A stretch of 64,000 bases of DNA from OMII01 sp947467385 (GTDB lineage Bacteria > Bdellovibrionota_C > UBA2361 > OMII01), in the NCBI GenBank assembly GCA_044360075.1, contig JBIKLA010000011.1, positions 1 to 64,000 of the forward strand. The letters run 5' to 3'. The position numbers were made by a program, and so were the translations under genes. Shown piece after piece: positions 49,378 to 57,746 of the stretch. Below the pieces are notes generated by a model. That model searched no databases and was not told the DNA's origin. It saw nothing but the letters and a program-made list of their open reading frames with translations. The stretch's first letter is position 1. Each line of letters opens with the position of its first letter.

Positions 49378-50739
49378 CTAGACCTGCAGGGAGGCTCCGT
49401 GCTCCTCAAGCTCGACATCCACAATTATCTCGGACTCAACCAGATAGCGGTACAGATGTTGGTTTACATGAGACATCTTAAGGTTGGCCGCGCGCACCAT
49501 GCCACTGCGGGGAAATGAGATGTGGGACGTGTCGTAATTTACGAAGTGCAGGTACGACTCGAAGATCTTCGCCTCAACAGGATAGACCAGGAGGTGCACC
49601 TGCTGCTGGAAGAGCCGGGCCGAAGCCTCAAGTACACCTCCCTTAAGCAGCCCATAGCGCTCATCCTCCAGCAGAAGGGGCAACAGGGCAGCACTCACGA
49701 CAAATCCGATGGGAGAGGTCGAGTAGCGCCGCAGGTAGCGGGTCAGGTGGAAGAACTCAGAGTAATTGCTCACTAGGATGTTGTTGTTGGCCTTGCACAG
49801 CAGCTCCACAACATCGAGAACCTCGTCATCGGTCGACTGCTGCGTGCGCAGGATATTGTTGAGCGAAAGCTCCAGAACGAACGCAGCCTCGCGCTCTCCC
49901 TGACCAGCAAGCGACTGCAACCTCTCGTTGCAGCGCTCAAAGAGATCTGGGAACAGGTGGTGCAAAGCCCGGAACGCCCCGCGCTCAAGAACGATCGGGC
50001 GCCTGTGGAAGAACTCGGTCGGGGGCAGGGGACGCTGCTGGGGGTCAAAGAGAATAGCGTTCGTCAGCCCCCTGCGCAGCAGCGAAATCGTAACGGTGCG
50101 CAGGTCGAGGTGCGAGAACAGCGGACCAGTGAGCTCCATGTAGTCCACCTCAATCCGTCCCTTGGCTAGGGAGTCCATCAGGCTTGCGAGGAGCGCGTCG
50201 ATATCGTGGTGCAGGTAGAAGGCACCGTACGTCAGGTTAACGCCGAGAATACCGAGGGCTTCCGACTGCCGCACGCTATCCTCGTCGGTCATGTTGACAT
50301 GGAGGATGATGTCACTGGGCTCCGCGCCGGGCTTTGGCTGAAAGCGGATCCCCATCCAGCCGTGGCTCTCGTTTGTGCCGGCAAAATTTCTGGTCGACAC
50401 CGTGTCCGAGAAGGCAAAGAAACCGGTTTCTGCTCCGCGCCCGGTCCCAAGCCGCTCTATGAGGAGGTTGTACTCATGGGTAAGCATGGACACGAGCCGC
50501 TCCTTTGAGACGTAGCGGGAGGTCTTGCCGTAGATGTTGTCGCTGACGGTCATGTCATAGGCAGACATCGACTTGGCTATCGTTCCTGAGGCCGCACCGA
50601 CCCTAAAGAACCAGCTCGCCACCTCCTGCCCCGCGCCAATCTCGGCGAAGGTGCCATAGCGCATGCCGTCGAGGTTGACGTGCAATGCTTTGTTGTGTGG
50701 GTCAACCATATTGACTGGCTGCTTTGCTGTGTTTTCCAT
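49378..50739 (-). CDS. Conserved protein of the GTFAEIGAGQEVA family
   Basis: 453 residues from the ATG at 50739. The N-terminal signature YGTFAEIGAGQEVASWFFRVG followed by GTIAKSMSAYDMTVSD is shared by a large family of about 470-residue proteins in cyanobacteria, Bacteroidetes and others. These are often labelled, probably wrongly, as nicotinate-nucleotide adenylyltransferase or TonB-dependent receptor. The rest has a conserved N-terminal half and a helical C-terminal half. No membrane segment or signal peptide. No enzymatic motif that I can identify. Convergent to the T3SS-like cluster and divergent from the large orphan at 51002. Confidence 0.82.
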   Translation of the reverse strand: MENTAKQPVNMVDPHNKALHVNLDGMRYGTFAEIGAGQEVASWFFRVGAASGTIAKSMSAYDMTVSDNIYGKTSRYVSKERLVSMLTHEYNLLIERLGTGRGAETGFFAFSDTVSTRNFAGTNESHGWMGIRFQPKPGAEPSDIILHVNMTDEDSVRQSEALGILGVNLTYGAFYLHHDIDALLASLMDSLAKGRIEVDYMELTGPLFSHLDLRTVTISLLRRGLTNAILFDPQQRPLPPTEFFHRRPIVLERGAFRALHHLFPDLFERCNERLQSLAGQGEREAAFVLELSLNNILRTQQSTDDEVLDVVELLCKANNNILVSNYSEFFHLTRYLRRYSTSPIGFVVSAALLPLLLEDERYGLLKGGVLEASARLFQQQVHLLVYPVEAKIFESYLHFVNYDTSHISFPRSGMVRAANLKMSHVNQHLYRYLVESEIIVDVELEEHGASLQV

Positions 50740-50965
50740 ACGTTGCGAGGGTATCCGATACCCCCGCGCCTCGCAAAGGCAAACTCGCGGCGGCGCAGCC
50801 ATGCCCGCCGAGTTGCGCATGCGGGGGCATGAGCGGCCTCAGTGGAAGGGGCGTGCCGGCTCCGGTAGCTTCATGCTGGAGGCTTGCGGCTGCCCAGGCC
50901 TGAAGCGTTAATAGATCGAATCTGATCTCTCGACGACGGCTCCGGTTCAAGACAGCAAAATTTCT

Positions 50966-50982
50966 TTTCCCGGCGCGGGAAA
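50966..50982 (+). other. Hairpin in the leader of the 51002 gene
   Basis: TTTCCCG and CGGGAAA form a perfect 7-bp stem around GCG, 20 bases before the start codon. It ends before the AGGAAGGGG ribosome-binding site. Possible leader structure or operator. Confidence 0.3.
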
Positions 50983-51001
50983 CGCGCTAGGAAGGGGTCC
51001 G

Positions 51002-53368
51002 ATGTTTAACTCCAACACGCCAGAGGAGCAGCCCGACCGCTCCTTCCAACCACAAGATCTCAGACCCCCTCGGCGTCCTTCGCCGATTGAGCCTCCGGCC
51101 GTGAAGCGACTCTGTGACCGGATACTAGAACGCGGAGATTCCCTCATTAGCAGCGCTCTCCACGAGGCGCGCTCTCAAGGCCCGCTCTCTGAAGAGCAGT
51201 TCACCTCCCTCGCTCGTACCTGCTCCGACCTCCGCTCTCTCAAGCAGCTCGCAGCTGCGCTTGAGTCGATGGTAAATGATGGAGTGGACAAGCATTTCGC
51301 ACTTTGCATGCCGACTCTGGCGCACGTCACAAAGGGACTGCTTACGTTCACCGGCGATAACCCCGGCGAGGCTAAGATGGCCTCGCACCGCCTCACCTCT
51401 CTCGTGCTCGCCATTATGAATGCTCGGGATGACTTTCACTCGACTCTCATCTCAGGCCTCGATGAAACGGCGGCTGCAGACCTAGCCCATGCGGTCAATG
51501 AGGGTGACCCGACGGACAAGGCGTACTGGAGCTGCCTTGAGCTGCAAACCGTGAGCCGCCCTACTATGGAGAATCTCCAGCGCATGTTCGACGCCCATGC
51601 GTGCGTGCGCGACAACCTTCCAGAAGAGAGCCTGCCATCCGAGGCTCTCCTGCGCGTTGTGCGCACTCTCGGCGAGCGTGAGTTCGCTCCTGTGTTTAAC
51701 CTCGTGGTCGCTGAGTATCGCAGCTGCTCTGAGAAGCCGATCAAAATGGCCTACGACCTCGACATGATGGAGTATGCCGTGTCCGGGCTGGCCTATGCCG
51801 CGCTCCCGCACATCGATGAGTTCATCGGGATCTTCAAGGCGGCAGAGGGCGACGAGTTCAATGTCGCGACTCGCGTCACCCTTGCCATCGCCAAGGGCCT
51901 CGACCACGATCCGGAGGACGAGGCTATCATCGCCCTCAGGGATGCTGTGTTTGACATCATCGACGACCTCGATACGCAGGGAGCACACGCTGCCGCGCCC
52001 CGGGCGGCCCTGGCCCACCAGGCCCTCGCATCTCTGGCGGCAACTCCCGACGACGTGGCGCTTGTGCAGTCCTTCGCCGACCGCGCTCTTGAGAGCGAGC
52101 CGTCAGAGGCCCTTATCGGCCTGCTTGAGGAGCTCGCCGAGGCCTACGAAGATGTCTTCAACAATGAGGCGCTTGAGCCGCTGGAGCCTGTTCCGCCGCC
52201 CTCCGACGTCGATACGCTGCGTCCGGTCATCGAGGAGCGCTGCGCGCAGTCAAGCAGCCATGTTCATTCCCTCTCAGGAGCGGGGCTTAACGCCTACCTG
52301 GCGTCGATGGCGGCCGAGCTGGCCGAGCTGCGCAACCCCCGCGAGGTGAAGCAGTACGCCAGCGATATCGCCGCAACAGTTCTGGCAAGCGAGATCACAA
52401 GCCGTGATCCGGACGAGAGGAGCGTCTTCGTGAAGTTCTCAGAAGCGCGAGCCTTCGCCAAACGGTACCACTACATGTGCCTGGGCTCCCTTCCCACAGC
52501 GGCGGCAGCCCTCCTGCCGGAGGCTTTGGGCATCCTGCGCGGATCCGAGGAGCAGGACATTAAGGCTTCTAGAATCGCCGCCAAAACCTACGAGAATCTG
52601 TGCAAGGCCCTGACCCACTTGGCCGTGTCGATAAACGAGAGCGAGGAGCTGCGAAGGATAGCTTTATCCCGGCTCTCGGAATCGGACTGGAGCCTTCTGC
52701 GCTCGCTCCACGAAAGCGAACAGCACGACTTCTGGTCCGCGAGCGACTATGCCGCTTTGGCTGGCCTTAGCCTTAGGGCAGCTCTTGAGGCGGATGAGTC
52801 ATGGCATGAGGACCTCATCAAGACCGTCTCGGGCGAGAACGTAGTAGGCGGACTCTTCGTGACGCCGTGCCTCATCGGAGAGTACAGGCGCCGAGACTCG
52901 TCCTGGGACTTGATAGCGAAGGTGAACCTGAGGACGGATGATGACGAGGTTATGTGGCCCTGTGCTGCCGGAGCCTCCCTGCGCCTCCCCGATGGTTACC
53001 AGAGGATATTCTCGCTGCTGAGCGCCTCCGCCTCCGATGACATCGCCAAGGGATTTCTTCTCGTGCAGTCACTTCGCTTTGATCTATCAGAGGAGCAGCT
53101 CGCAGAGTGCCGAAGGCTCGTGTCGCTCTACCTCGATGAGCCGGGACAACTGGGGGTTGATGCCCTCGTTACGTACGGGTGCGTTGCCGATGAAGCCGAT
53201 TGCGCGCGGGAGATAAACAAGCTCCATAAGCCAGCTGGCACCGAGGCCGCATTCTTCTACGCAACACGCGCCCTGGCGGCCGCACGGGCGCTACGAAACG
53301 TGATTGTGCCGGCTCATGTGCGCGAGCAGGAGGGCCGCTCGCGCTTCTGGCAGCGCGACAGCTACTAG
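51002..53368 (+). CDS. Large helical protein of unknown function
   Basis: 788 residues, ATG with AGGAAGGGG upstream. After a Pro/Arg-rich start (about 1-35), the protein consists of many amphipathic helices with HEAT/ARM-like pacing (for example LARTCSDLRSLKQLAAALES, MMEYAVSGLAYAALPHIDEF, AAPRAALAHQALASLA) and few predicted strands until about 620. No signal peptide, membrane segment or catalytic motif is visible. It lies between the T3SS-like cluster and the sigma factor genes. A scaffold, regulator or secreted effector are all possible; nothing in the sequence decides. Confidence 0.78.
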   Translation: MFNSNTPEEQPDRSFQPQDLRPPRRPSPIEPPAVKRLCDRILERGDSLISSALHEARSQGPLSEEQFTSLARTCSDLRSLKQLAAALESMVNDGVDKHFALCMPTLAHVTKGLLTFTGDNPGEAKMASHRLTSLVLAIMNARDDFHSTLISGLDETAAADLAHAVNEGDPTDKAYWSCLELQTVSRPTMENLQRMFDAHACVRDNLPEESLPSEALLRVVRTLGEREFAPVFNLVVAEYRSCSEKPIKMAYDLDMMEYAVSGLAYAALPHIDEFIGIFKAAEGDEFNVATRVTLAIAKGLDHDPEDEAIIALRDAVFDIIDDLDTQGAHAAAPRAALAHQALASLAATPDDVALVQSFADRALESEPSEALIGLLEELAEAYEDVFNNEALEPLEPVPPPSDVDTLRPVIEERCAQSSSHVHSLSGAGLNAYLASMAAELAELRNPREVKQYASDIAATVLASEITSRDPDERSVFVKFSEARAFAKRYHYMCLGSLPTAAAALLPEALGILRGSEEQDIKASRIAAKTYENLCKALTHLAVSINESEELRRIALSRLSESDWSLLRSLHESEQHDFWSASDYAALAGLSLRAALEADESWHEDLIKTVSGENVVGGLFVTPCLIGEYRRRDSSWDLIAKVNLRTDDDEVMWPCAAGASLRLPDGYQRIFSLLSASASDDIAKGFLLVQSLRFDLSEEQLAECRRLVSLYLDEPGQLGVDALVTYGCVADEADCAREINKLHKPAGTEAAFFYATRALAAARALRNVIVPAHVREQEGRSRFWQRDSY

Positions 53369-53391
53369 GGGGTGATCCAAGAATCAGAGGG

Positions 53392-53425
53392 GCCTTGGCT
53401 TCTGTTGCCAGGCACTACCTCTTTT
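53392..53425 (+). terminator. Candidate terminator of the 51002 gene
   Basis: GCCTTGGC (53392-53399) and GCCAGGC (53407-53413) form a 7-bp stem with one bulge, followed eight bases later by five T residues inside the end of the opposite gene. Confidence 0.35.
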
Positions 53426-53756
53426 TCTGGTCGTTGCCGCCCTCGATGAGCGACGCATCGATCACCATCTTGACTGCCTGCTCAACGATCTCACGCTGGC
53501 TCTTCGGTATGACCCCCTGAGCAGCGAGCTTTTCAGCCTCTTCCGAGACCAGCGTCATGAGCCGCTCACGCTGCTCAAGCGTGATGGCTCCGAGCGGTCC
53601 CGCTCCCGAAACGCGCGATACCCCGGACACCCCGCGAACAGAGGCGGCGCCCTTTACCTTGTCGACCTCGGAGACGTTCTCGGTCGCCTTGACGCCCTTG
53701 GTCGACTGGGAAGAGCCTACAGCTCCTATCTTTTTGTCATCTTTTTTCTTGGTCAT
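53415..53756 (-). CDS. Small protein downstream of the minus-strand sigma factor, possible anti-sigma or partner
   Basis: 113 residues. The first half is low complexity, with repeated V-S-G/V-K-G units (VKATENVSEVDKVKGAASVRGVSGVS region, about 20-52) and is probably disordered. The second half is helical: TLEQRERLMTLVSEEAEKL and IVEQAVKMVIDASL. A disordered N-terminus and helical C-terminus are the layout of FlgM-type anti-sigma factors. It starts 29 bases after the sigma gene, so they form an operon. Anti-sigma function is only inferred from this context. Confidence 0.72.
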   Translation of the reverse strand: MTKKKDDKKIGAVGSSQSTKGVKATENVSEVDKVKGAASVRGVSGVSRVSGAGPLGAITLEQRERLMTLVSEEAEKLAAQGVIPKSQREIVEQAVKMVIDASLIEGGNDQKKR

Positions 53757-53785
53757 GAGTCTGTCGCTCCAAATGTGAGGATCGT

Positions 53786-54583
53786 TTAACCTGAGGCTCC
53801 ACGCAACACGTCAGTGAAGGGCCCCTTGGAGCCCTCCTTCTTCAATTTGGCAGTAAGGGTCTTGAGCCCAGGGCGAACCTTCGGCAAGGGCGCTGGCTTG
53901 CCCATCGCCATGCTCTTCTGCAGGTAGGCGATCAGGACCTTGTGCTCACGCATCACGTTAAGCCCGTCCGTATCCCACTCCGTGGCGACCGTGCGCAAGG
54001 ACAGCCCATCCCAGTAAACCTTGTACAGGAGCCACTGGTGGAGGGGCTCAAGCGAGGCCATGACCCCCACCATTCGACGGTAATCGATGAGATCATCTGG
54101 AAGGGGATCCGTAGCAACTGCCTGCCTCGTCGCCACGATGCTGGCGCCAACGAGGAGTTCCCGGATCGCCGATCGCGTGTCGGAGTCGTCATTGCCGCTC
54201 GATTCATGCACCGGCAGCCGCCCGTCGCGAAGCTCTGGGAAAACCCCATAGAGCTCTGCAGATATCTCTCGGGCCTTGGCCTCGGGGGAGCCCTTGCTGG
54301 AGCTGCGCGTCCAGCCCTTGGACTTTCGGGCGGCATCAGTGGAAGCCTCGTGAATTCGCTTGCGGGCGTATCCCTTAAAGGGGATGCCCCGGCTGGGATC
54401 AAAGCGTCGGGAGCAGAAGATCAGGGCCTCCATAGCCGCGCCGTCCAGACCATCGAGGCGCCAATCGAGGTTCCATGACCGCGCCACGGAACGGGCTATG
54501 CTTTCAGCCCAGCCGTGGTGCTCGACCACCAGGTTGTTTGCATCCTCTTCTGATAGCCTCTGGCGCTCAGTCGCACTTCCCAT
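53786..54583 (-). CDS. FliA-like sigma70-family sigma factor
   Basis: 265 residues. Region 2 is recognisable: VVEHHGWAESIARSVAR, LDGLDGAAMEALIFCSRRFDPSRGIPFKGYARKRIHEA, the last part being the -10 recognition/melting helix with F-x-x-YA-x-x-RI as in FliA/WhiG. Region 4 is near 170-215 (LEPLHQWLLYKVYWDGLSLRTVATEWDT). The C-terminal 40 residues form a basic tail. ATG at 54583 with AGGGGG upstream. It follows a strikingly FliA-like promoter at 54642-54670, so it may activate itself. It is divergent from a second sigma gene. Confidence 0.85.
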   Translation of the reverse strand: MGSATERQRLSEEDANNLVVEHHGWAESIARSVARSWNLDWRLDGLDGAAMEALIFCSRRFDPSRGIPFKGYARKRIHEASTDAARKSKGWTRSSSKGSPEAKAREISAELYGVFPELRDGRLPVHESSGNDDSDTRSAIRELLVGASIVATRQAVATDPLPDDLIDYRRMVGVMASLEPLHQWLLYKVYWDGLSLRTVATEWDTDGLNVMREHKVLIAYLQKSMAMGKPAPLPKVRPGLKTLTAKLKKEGSKGPFTDVLRGASG

Positions 54584-54641
54584 GATTCCCCCTGCGGAGG
54601 GCCGTCCCGTTAGACTGCTGCATCTCCACCTTCCAAGATTC

Positions 54642-54670
54642 CTATCGGCTTAATTCACCAAAAACCTTAA
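54642..54670 (-). promoter_or_regulatory. FliA-like (sigma28-type) promoter of the minus-strand sigma gene
   Basis: Read on the minus strand: TTAAGGTTTT (54670-54661), 11 bases, GCCGATAG (54649-54642). Within this, TAAGGTTT matches the sigma28 -35 consensus TAAAGTTT at seven of eight positions (spacing then 12), and the -10 also matches seven of eight. Transcription would begin near 54635, about 50 bases before the start codon. Best candidate of the three such sites in the window. Confidence 0.6.
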
Positions 54671-54741
54671 GCACTTATCTCTCTATCATAGGGGCAAGTA
54701 GCAGTTTTTCCAAATACTTATCTTTTTTTAGAAGCACTTAT
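54669..54741. repeat. Three AAGCACTTAT-type direct repeats between divergent sigma genes
   Basis: AAGCACTTAT occurs exactly at 54669-54678 and 54732-54741; the variant AAATACTTAT is at 54712-54721. The spacings (43 and 20 bases) are close to whole numbers of helical turns, placing the sites on one DNA face, in an AT-rich stretch. The GCACTTAT core also occurs inverted at 38667-38674, upstream of the FHA/T3SS-like operon. Candidate binding sites for a shared regulator. Confidence 0.5.
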
Positions 54742-54835
54742 TAATTCCTCGCAGATGAGGGGGTGAACGTGCGGTTCGCTCAAATGACCGCATGAACGGT
54801 TTTAGCGGGACACACACCACATCGCGAGGAAAACA

Positions 54836-55726
54836 ATGAAGGCATCTCCAGTAACGGCAACGAAGGCAAAGGTCAGCAACAAGCCATCCAAGAAGCTGGC
54901 CGGCCCGGACCGCAATTCCAAGAGCCCTGGAAAGCTCAAGCTCGTAAAGCCGGCGAAGACTGAGGGGGACGGCGCTCCGACTCCGCTTCAGCAAGAGGCC
55001 CTGATCATCAAGTACCGACTCAAGGCGCAAAAGCTCGGCCGCAGCATCATGCGCCGCTGGCATGCGCGCATGGACCTCGACGAGGTGGACAGCCTCGTAG
55101 ACCTGTCCCTGTGTGAGGCCGTCAAGCGCTTCAATCCCACCAAGGGAGCGAGCTTTATGACCTTCCTGTTCTACCACCTCAAGGGAAACCTTGTTCGCTC
55201 CGTTGCTGCAGCCGCAGCCGCAAACTCGCTCCCGACCGGGCTCCTCGATGATGAGGGTAGCCCGCGCGGCATGGGAGATATGATGGGCGAGCTCCAGCTG
55301 CGCAGCATCAACTCTACCGAGATCGCGGAGGCGGTAACGAGCCAGGACTCGCCGACACCAGACGAGGCCCTGTGGCGCAAGCAGCTCCACAGCCAAAGCT
55401 CACTGGCGTGCGAGAAGCTCGACCCGCTTGAGCGGGAGATCATCAAGCGTATCTTCATCCAGGAGCAGCAGATTATGGATATCGCAGCCTCCCTCGGGTA
55501 CAGCCGCTGCCACATCTCGCGAGTAAAGAAGAAGGCGCTGGAGACTCTCTACGACGAGCTGCGCGGTTCGATGAATAATGATGACCTCGGACAGCGCCCG
55601 TCCTTTGAGGACGATAGCGAGGAGGAGGTCGACCAGCGCATCGCTTGCCGCAAGACCATTCACCGCCGCCGGCCGCGATCGCGCGCCAAGCGGATCCAGG
55701 AGTTCGTCCCGGCTGAAGCGGCTTAA
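54836..55726 (+). CDS. Second FliA-like sigma70-family sigma factor
   Basis: 296 residues. A basic, Lys-rich start (1-45) precedes region 2 (LGRSIMRRWHARMDLDEVDSLVDLSLCEAVKRFNPTKGASFMTFLFYHLKGNLVRSV) and region 4 (LDPLEREIIKRIFIQEQQIMDIAASLGYSRCHISRVKKKALETLY), a clear helix-turn-helix for the -35. The F-x-TF-L-x-x-LK-x-x-L-V-R segment matches alternative sigma factors of the FliA/SigF type. The C-terminal extension (about 240-296) is acidic, then Arg-rich. ATG with GAGGA upstream. Divergent from the other sigma gene; the promoter in front of it was not recognised. Confidence 0.87.
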   Translation: MKASPVTATKAKVSNKPSKKLAGPDRNSKSPGKLKLVKPAKTEGDGAPTPLQQEALIIKYRLKAQKLGRSIMRRWHARMDLDEVDSLVDLSLCEAVKRFNPTKGASFMTFLFYHLKGNLVRSVAAAAAANSLPTGLLDDEGSPRGMGDMMGELQLRSINSTEIAEAVTSQDSPTPDEALWRKQLHSQSSLACEKLDPLEREIIKRIFIQEQQIMDIAASLGYSRCHISRVKKKALETLYDELRGSMNNDDLGQRPSFEDDSEEEVDQRIACRKTIHRRRPRSRAKRIQEFVPAEAA

Positions 55727-55749
55727 CGAAAAGCTCAGCCCCCTACAAA

Positions 55750-55799
55750 AGCTCCCCCGGAGAAGGAAGGCCACAACGCCTACTTCACTCGGGGGAGCT
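55750..55799. terminator. Bidirectional hairpin terminator between the sigma gene and rsmG
   Basis: AGCTCCCCCG (55750-55759) and CGGGGGAGCT (55790-55799) pair perfectly over 10 bp; the 30-base loop can fold further (GAAG/CTTC). The plus strand continues GTTTGCTTGTTT; the minus strand continues TTT. The right arm lies inside the last codons of rsmG. Confidence 0.55.
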
Positions 55800-56472
55800 G
55801 TTTGCTTGTTTGGAGGACTTTCGGGATTACGATGACGTGTCGCTCGATGTCACTGCCCGGAAGTACGCAGGCGTGAACCGACGGAGCGCCGCCCCCAAGG
55901 TCCCGCAGGAGTCCCTCAGTTCCCGCCATCTCGTCCTCGTAGCCGCTGCCCTTCAGCGCAACGGCAACCCCGCCCACCCGGACGAGCGGCAGCATCCACT
56001 CGATCAGGACGGGGAATCCCGCCACTGCCCGCGATGTGACGACGTCATAATGCTCACGGTGCTCTGCCGAGTGGGCCAGCATCTCAGCCCTTCCGTGGAT
56101 GCCGGAAAGATTGGCGAGACCACAGCTCCGCCCAGTGTCGCTAGCAAAGCGCACCTTTTTTGCCGTTGAGTCGAGCAGGGTCACGTGGCTGTCGGGCCGG
56201 AGTGCAGCGATGGGAATTCCCGGAAAGCCTGCCCCCGTGCCGATATCGATGATAGAGAGGCCAGCGCCCTTCGGGATTACCTGCAGCGCAACAAGCGAGT
56301 CGAGCAGATGCAGCCGCACAAAATCGCTACGCGGAATGCGCGTGAGGTTAAACGACTGGTTGGTGCGGTCGAGGTACTCAAGGTATGTGAGCATGGCATC
56401 GACCTGCTCATCAGAGGCCGAGAGGCCAAGCGCCTCAATACCTTGCTGCAGCTCCATGCGCTCCTCACTCAC
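55780..56472 (-). CDS. rsmG: 16S rRNA (guanine-N7)-methyltransferase RsmG
   Basis: Methylates G527 of 16S rRNA using S-adenosylmethionine. 230 residues from the GTG at 56472, which overlaps the preceding stop as GTGA; ATG at 56457 is the alternative. Conserved motifs: YLEYLDRTNQSFNLTRI, HLLDSLVAL, IDIGTGAGFPGIPIA (AdoMet binding), VTLLDSTAKKVRF and SRAVAGFPVLIEW. GAGAGG precedes the GTG. Here it stands alone without the usual mnmG/parAB neighbours. Confidence 0.93.
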   Translation of the reverse strand: MSEERMELQQGIEALGLSASDEQVDAMLTYLEYLDRTNQSFNLTRIPRSDFVRLHLLDSLVALQVIPKGAGLSIIDIGTGAGFPGIPIAALRPDSHVTLLDSTAKKVRFASDTGRSCGLANLSGIHGRAEMLAHSAEHREHYDVVTSRAVAGFPVLIEWMLPLVRVGGVAVALKGSGYEDEMAGTEGLLRDLGGGAPSVHACVLPGSDIERHVIVIPKVLQTSKQLPRVK

Positions 56473-57695
56473 GTGATCCTCTCCGCAATAACAGCCCACG
56501 GCTTGCCCTGCCACGGCAGCAGGAAGACTACCCCGAATGGGCTCTCGTGAGAATGATCAGGCAGCTTCATCTCAGCCCGCACTGCCTCGGGGTCAAGCGG
56601 TACGGCGCGCTTCTTGAATTCGGTTCGATTGCTCCAGCGCAGCATCCCCAACGCGGCCTTAAGCTGCTTGGGCTGAAGGGGAATAGCGGAAAGAATTAAG
56701 AAGCGGGAGAGGAACGGGGAGGGGGCGGGCAAACGGCTCGCTATGCCGTACGCCACATCGGGCGCAACACAAGCGATGCCGAGCCCAGCAAAAAACGACT
56801 GCAGGTGTTGCGAGCGATTCATGACAGCATGAGCCTCGCAGATATATCCCTCAAGAGCCTGTGCCTCGGCCGGCTCAGGCTGCAACGCAGGAGGAGCCCA
56901 AGCCGCATCAATATCAGCCAGTAGCACGCTTGAGTCCACCACATCGGTGCCGAACCACAGCGTCTGCTCAAGGCATTCAGCTCCCACGCCAACGAACTGC
57001 CGAGCGCATCCCTGCGGTAGCGGCTCCACGAAGAGGCCCGGACTCACCTTAATGGCCCTCACCCCTTTAACCTGAAGACCCAAAACCCACGAAAGGGGCG
57101 GGGAGTATTCCTCGGCATCCTTGACCCGCTGGCCCGCCCTTGAGCGGCGGGCAGGATCCGCAAAGAGGGCATCGCAGGAAGCCACGATGGCAGGGAGGAG
57201 CTCTTGGGCATCCCCGGTCTGGAAGGTCACGTTTGTGATTCCAAGCAGCTGAAGGTTCCGGCGAGCCAGCTCAGTTGTCGCCGCATCGGCGTCAATAGTC
57301 GTTACGTGGGCAGACACCCGCGCCAAGGCCGCCGTGTCGCAGCCTGAGCCGGTCCCGATCTCAAGCACGTGGCGGCTCCCCGCGAAGCGCCGTGCCCGAC
57401 ACGCGGCGACGGCCGCACGGGAGGCCTGCTGCAGCACCCCCAGCGAGAAGTATCCCTGAGAGGCCCAAGCACCGAGCTTCTCGGGCGCAAGAGACCTCGC
57501 CGAAAATATCTCGGCGGCGAGGCTCAGGCTTTCCGGGCTCGCGTGCGGGAACCTCTTCTTAAGCTTAAGCACAAGCGCCGGGAGCTCATAGCAGCCGGGC
57601 AACTCCCCAAGAAACGAGAGCGCAGATTCAAGCATGTCGGGGTCTATGTGATGGGATTGTCCCACGAGGTCTCCGAATTCGGGCGTGTACCACAT
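56469..57695 (-). CDS. AdoMet-dependent methyltransferase with THUMP-like domain
   Basis: 408 residues. An N-terminal helical domain (about 1-95) is followed by a Rossmann methyltransferase fold: VLEIGTGSGCDTAALA (motif I, about 110), TTIDADAATTELARRN (motif II) and the catalytic-type ALFADPARRS (motif IV). The C-terminal third contains the THUMP-like domain (SRFLILSAIPLQPKQLKAAL; RSNRTEFKKRAVPLDPEAVRAEMKL), as in a family often annotated as class I methyltransferase with THUMP-like domain; the substrate is probably RNA but is not known. ATG at 57695 with no strong ribosome-binding site. Coupled to rsmG. Confidence 0.87.
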   Translation of the reverse strand: MWYTPEFGDLVGQSHHIDPDMLESALSFLGELPGCYELPALVLKLKKRFPHASPESLSLAAEIFSARSLAPEKLGAWASQGYFSLGVLQQASRAAVAACRARRFAGSRHVLEIGTGSGCDTAALARVSAHVTTIDADAATTELARRNLQLLGITNVTFQTGDAQELLPAIVASCDALFADPARRSRAGQRVKDAEEYSPPLSWVLGLQVKGVRAIKVSPGLFVEPLPQGCARQFVGVGAECLEQTLWFGTDVVDSSVLLADIDAAWAPPALQPEPAEAQALEGYICEAHAVMNRSQHLQSFFAGLGIACVAPDVAYGIASRLPAPSPFLSRFLILSAIPLQPKQLKAALGMLRWSNRTEFKKRAVPLDPEAVRAEMKLPDHSHESPFGVVFLLPWQGKPWAVIAERIT

Positions 57696-57746
57696 TGTGC
57701 TGGAGTTTAGGGGCTCGATGCAACCCAGCAGCGTCGGACAGACGAC

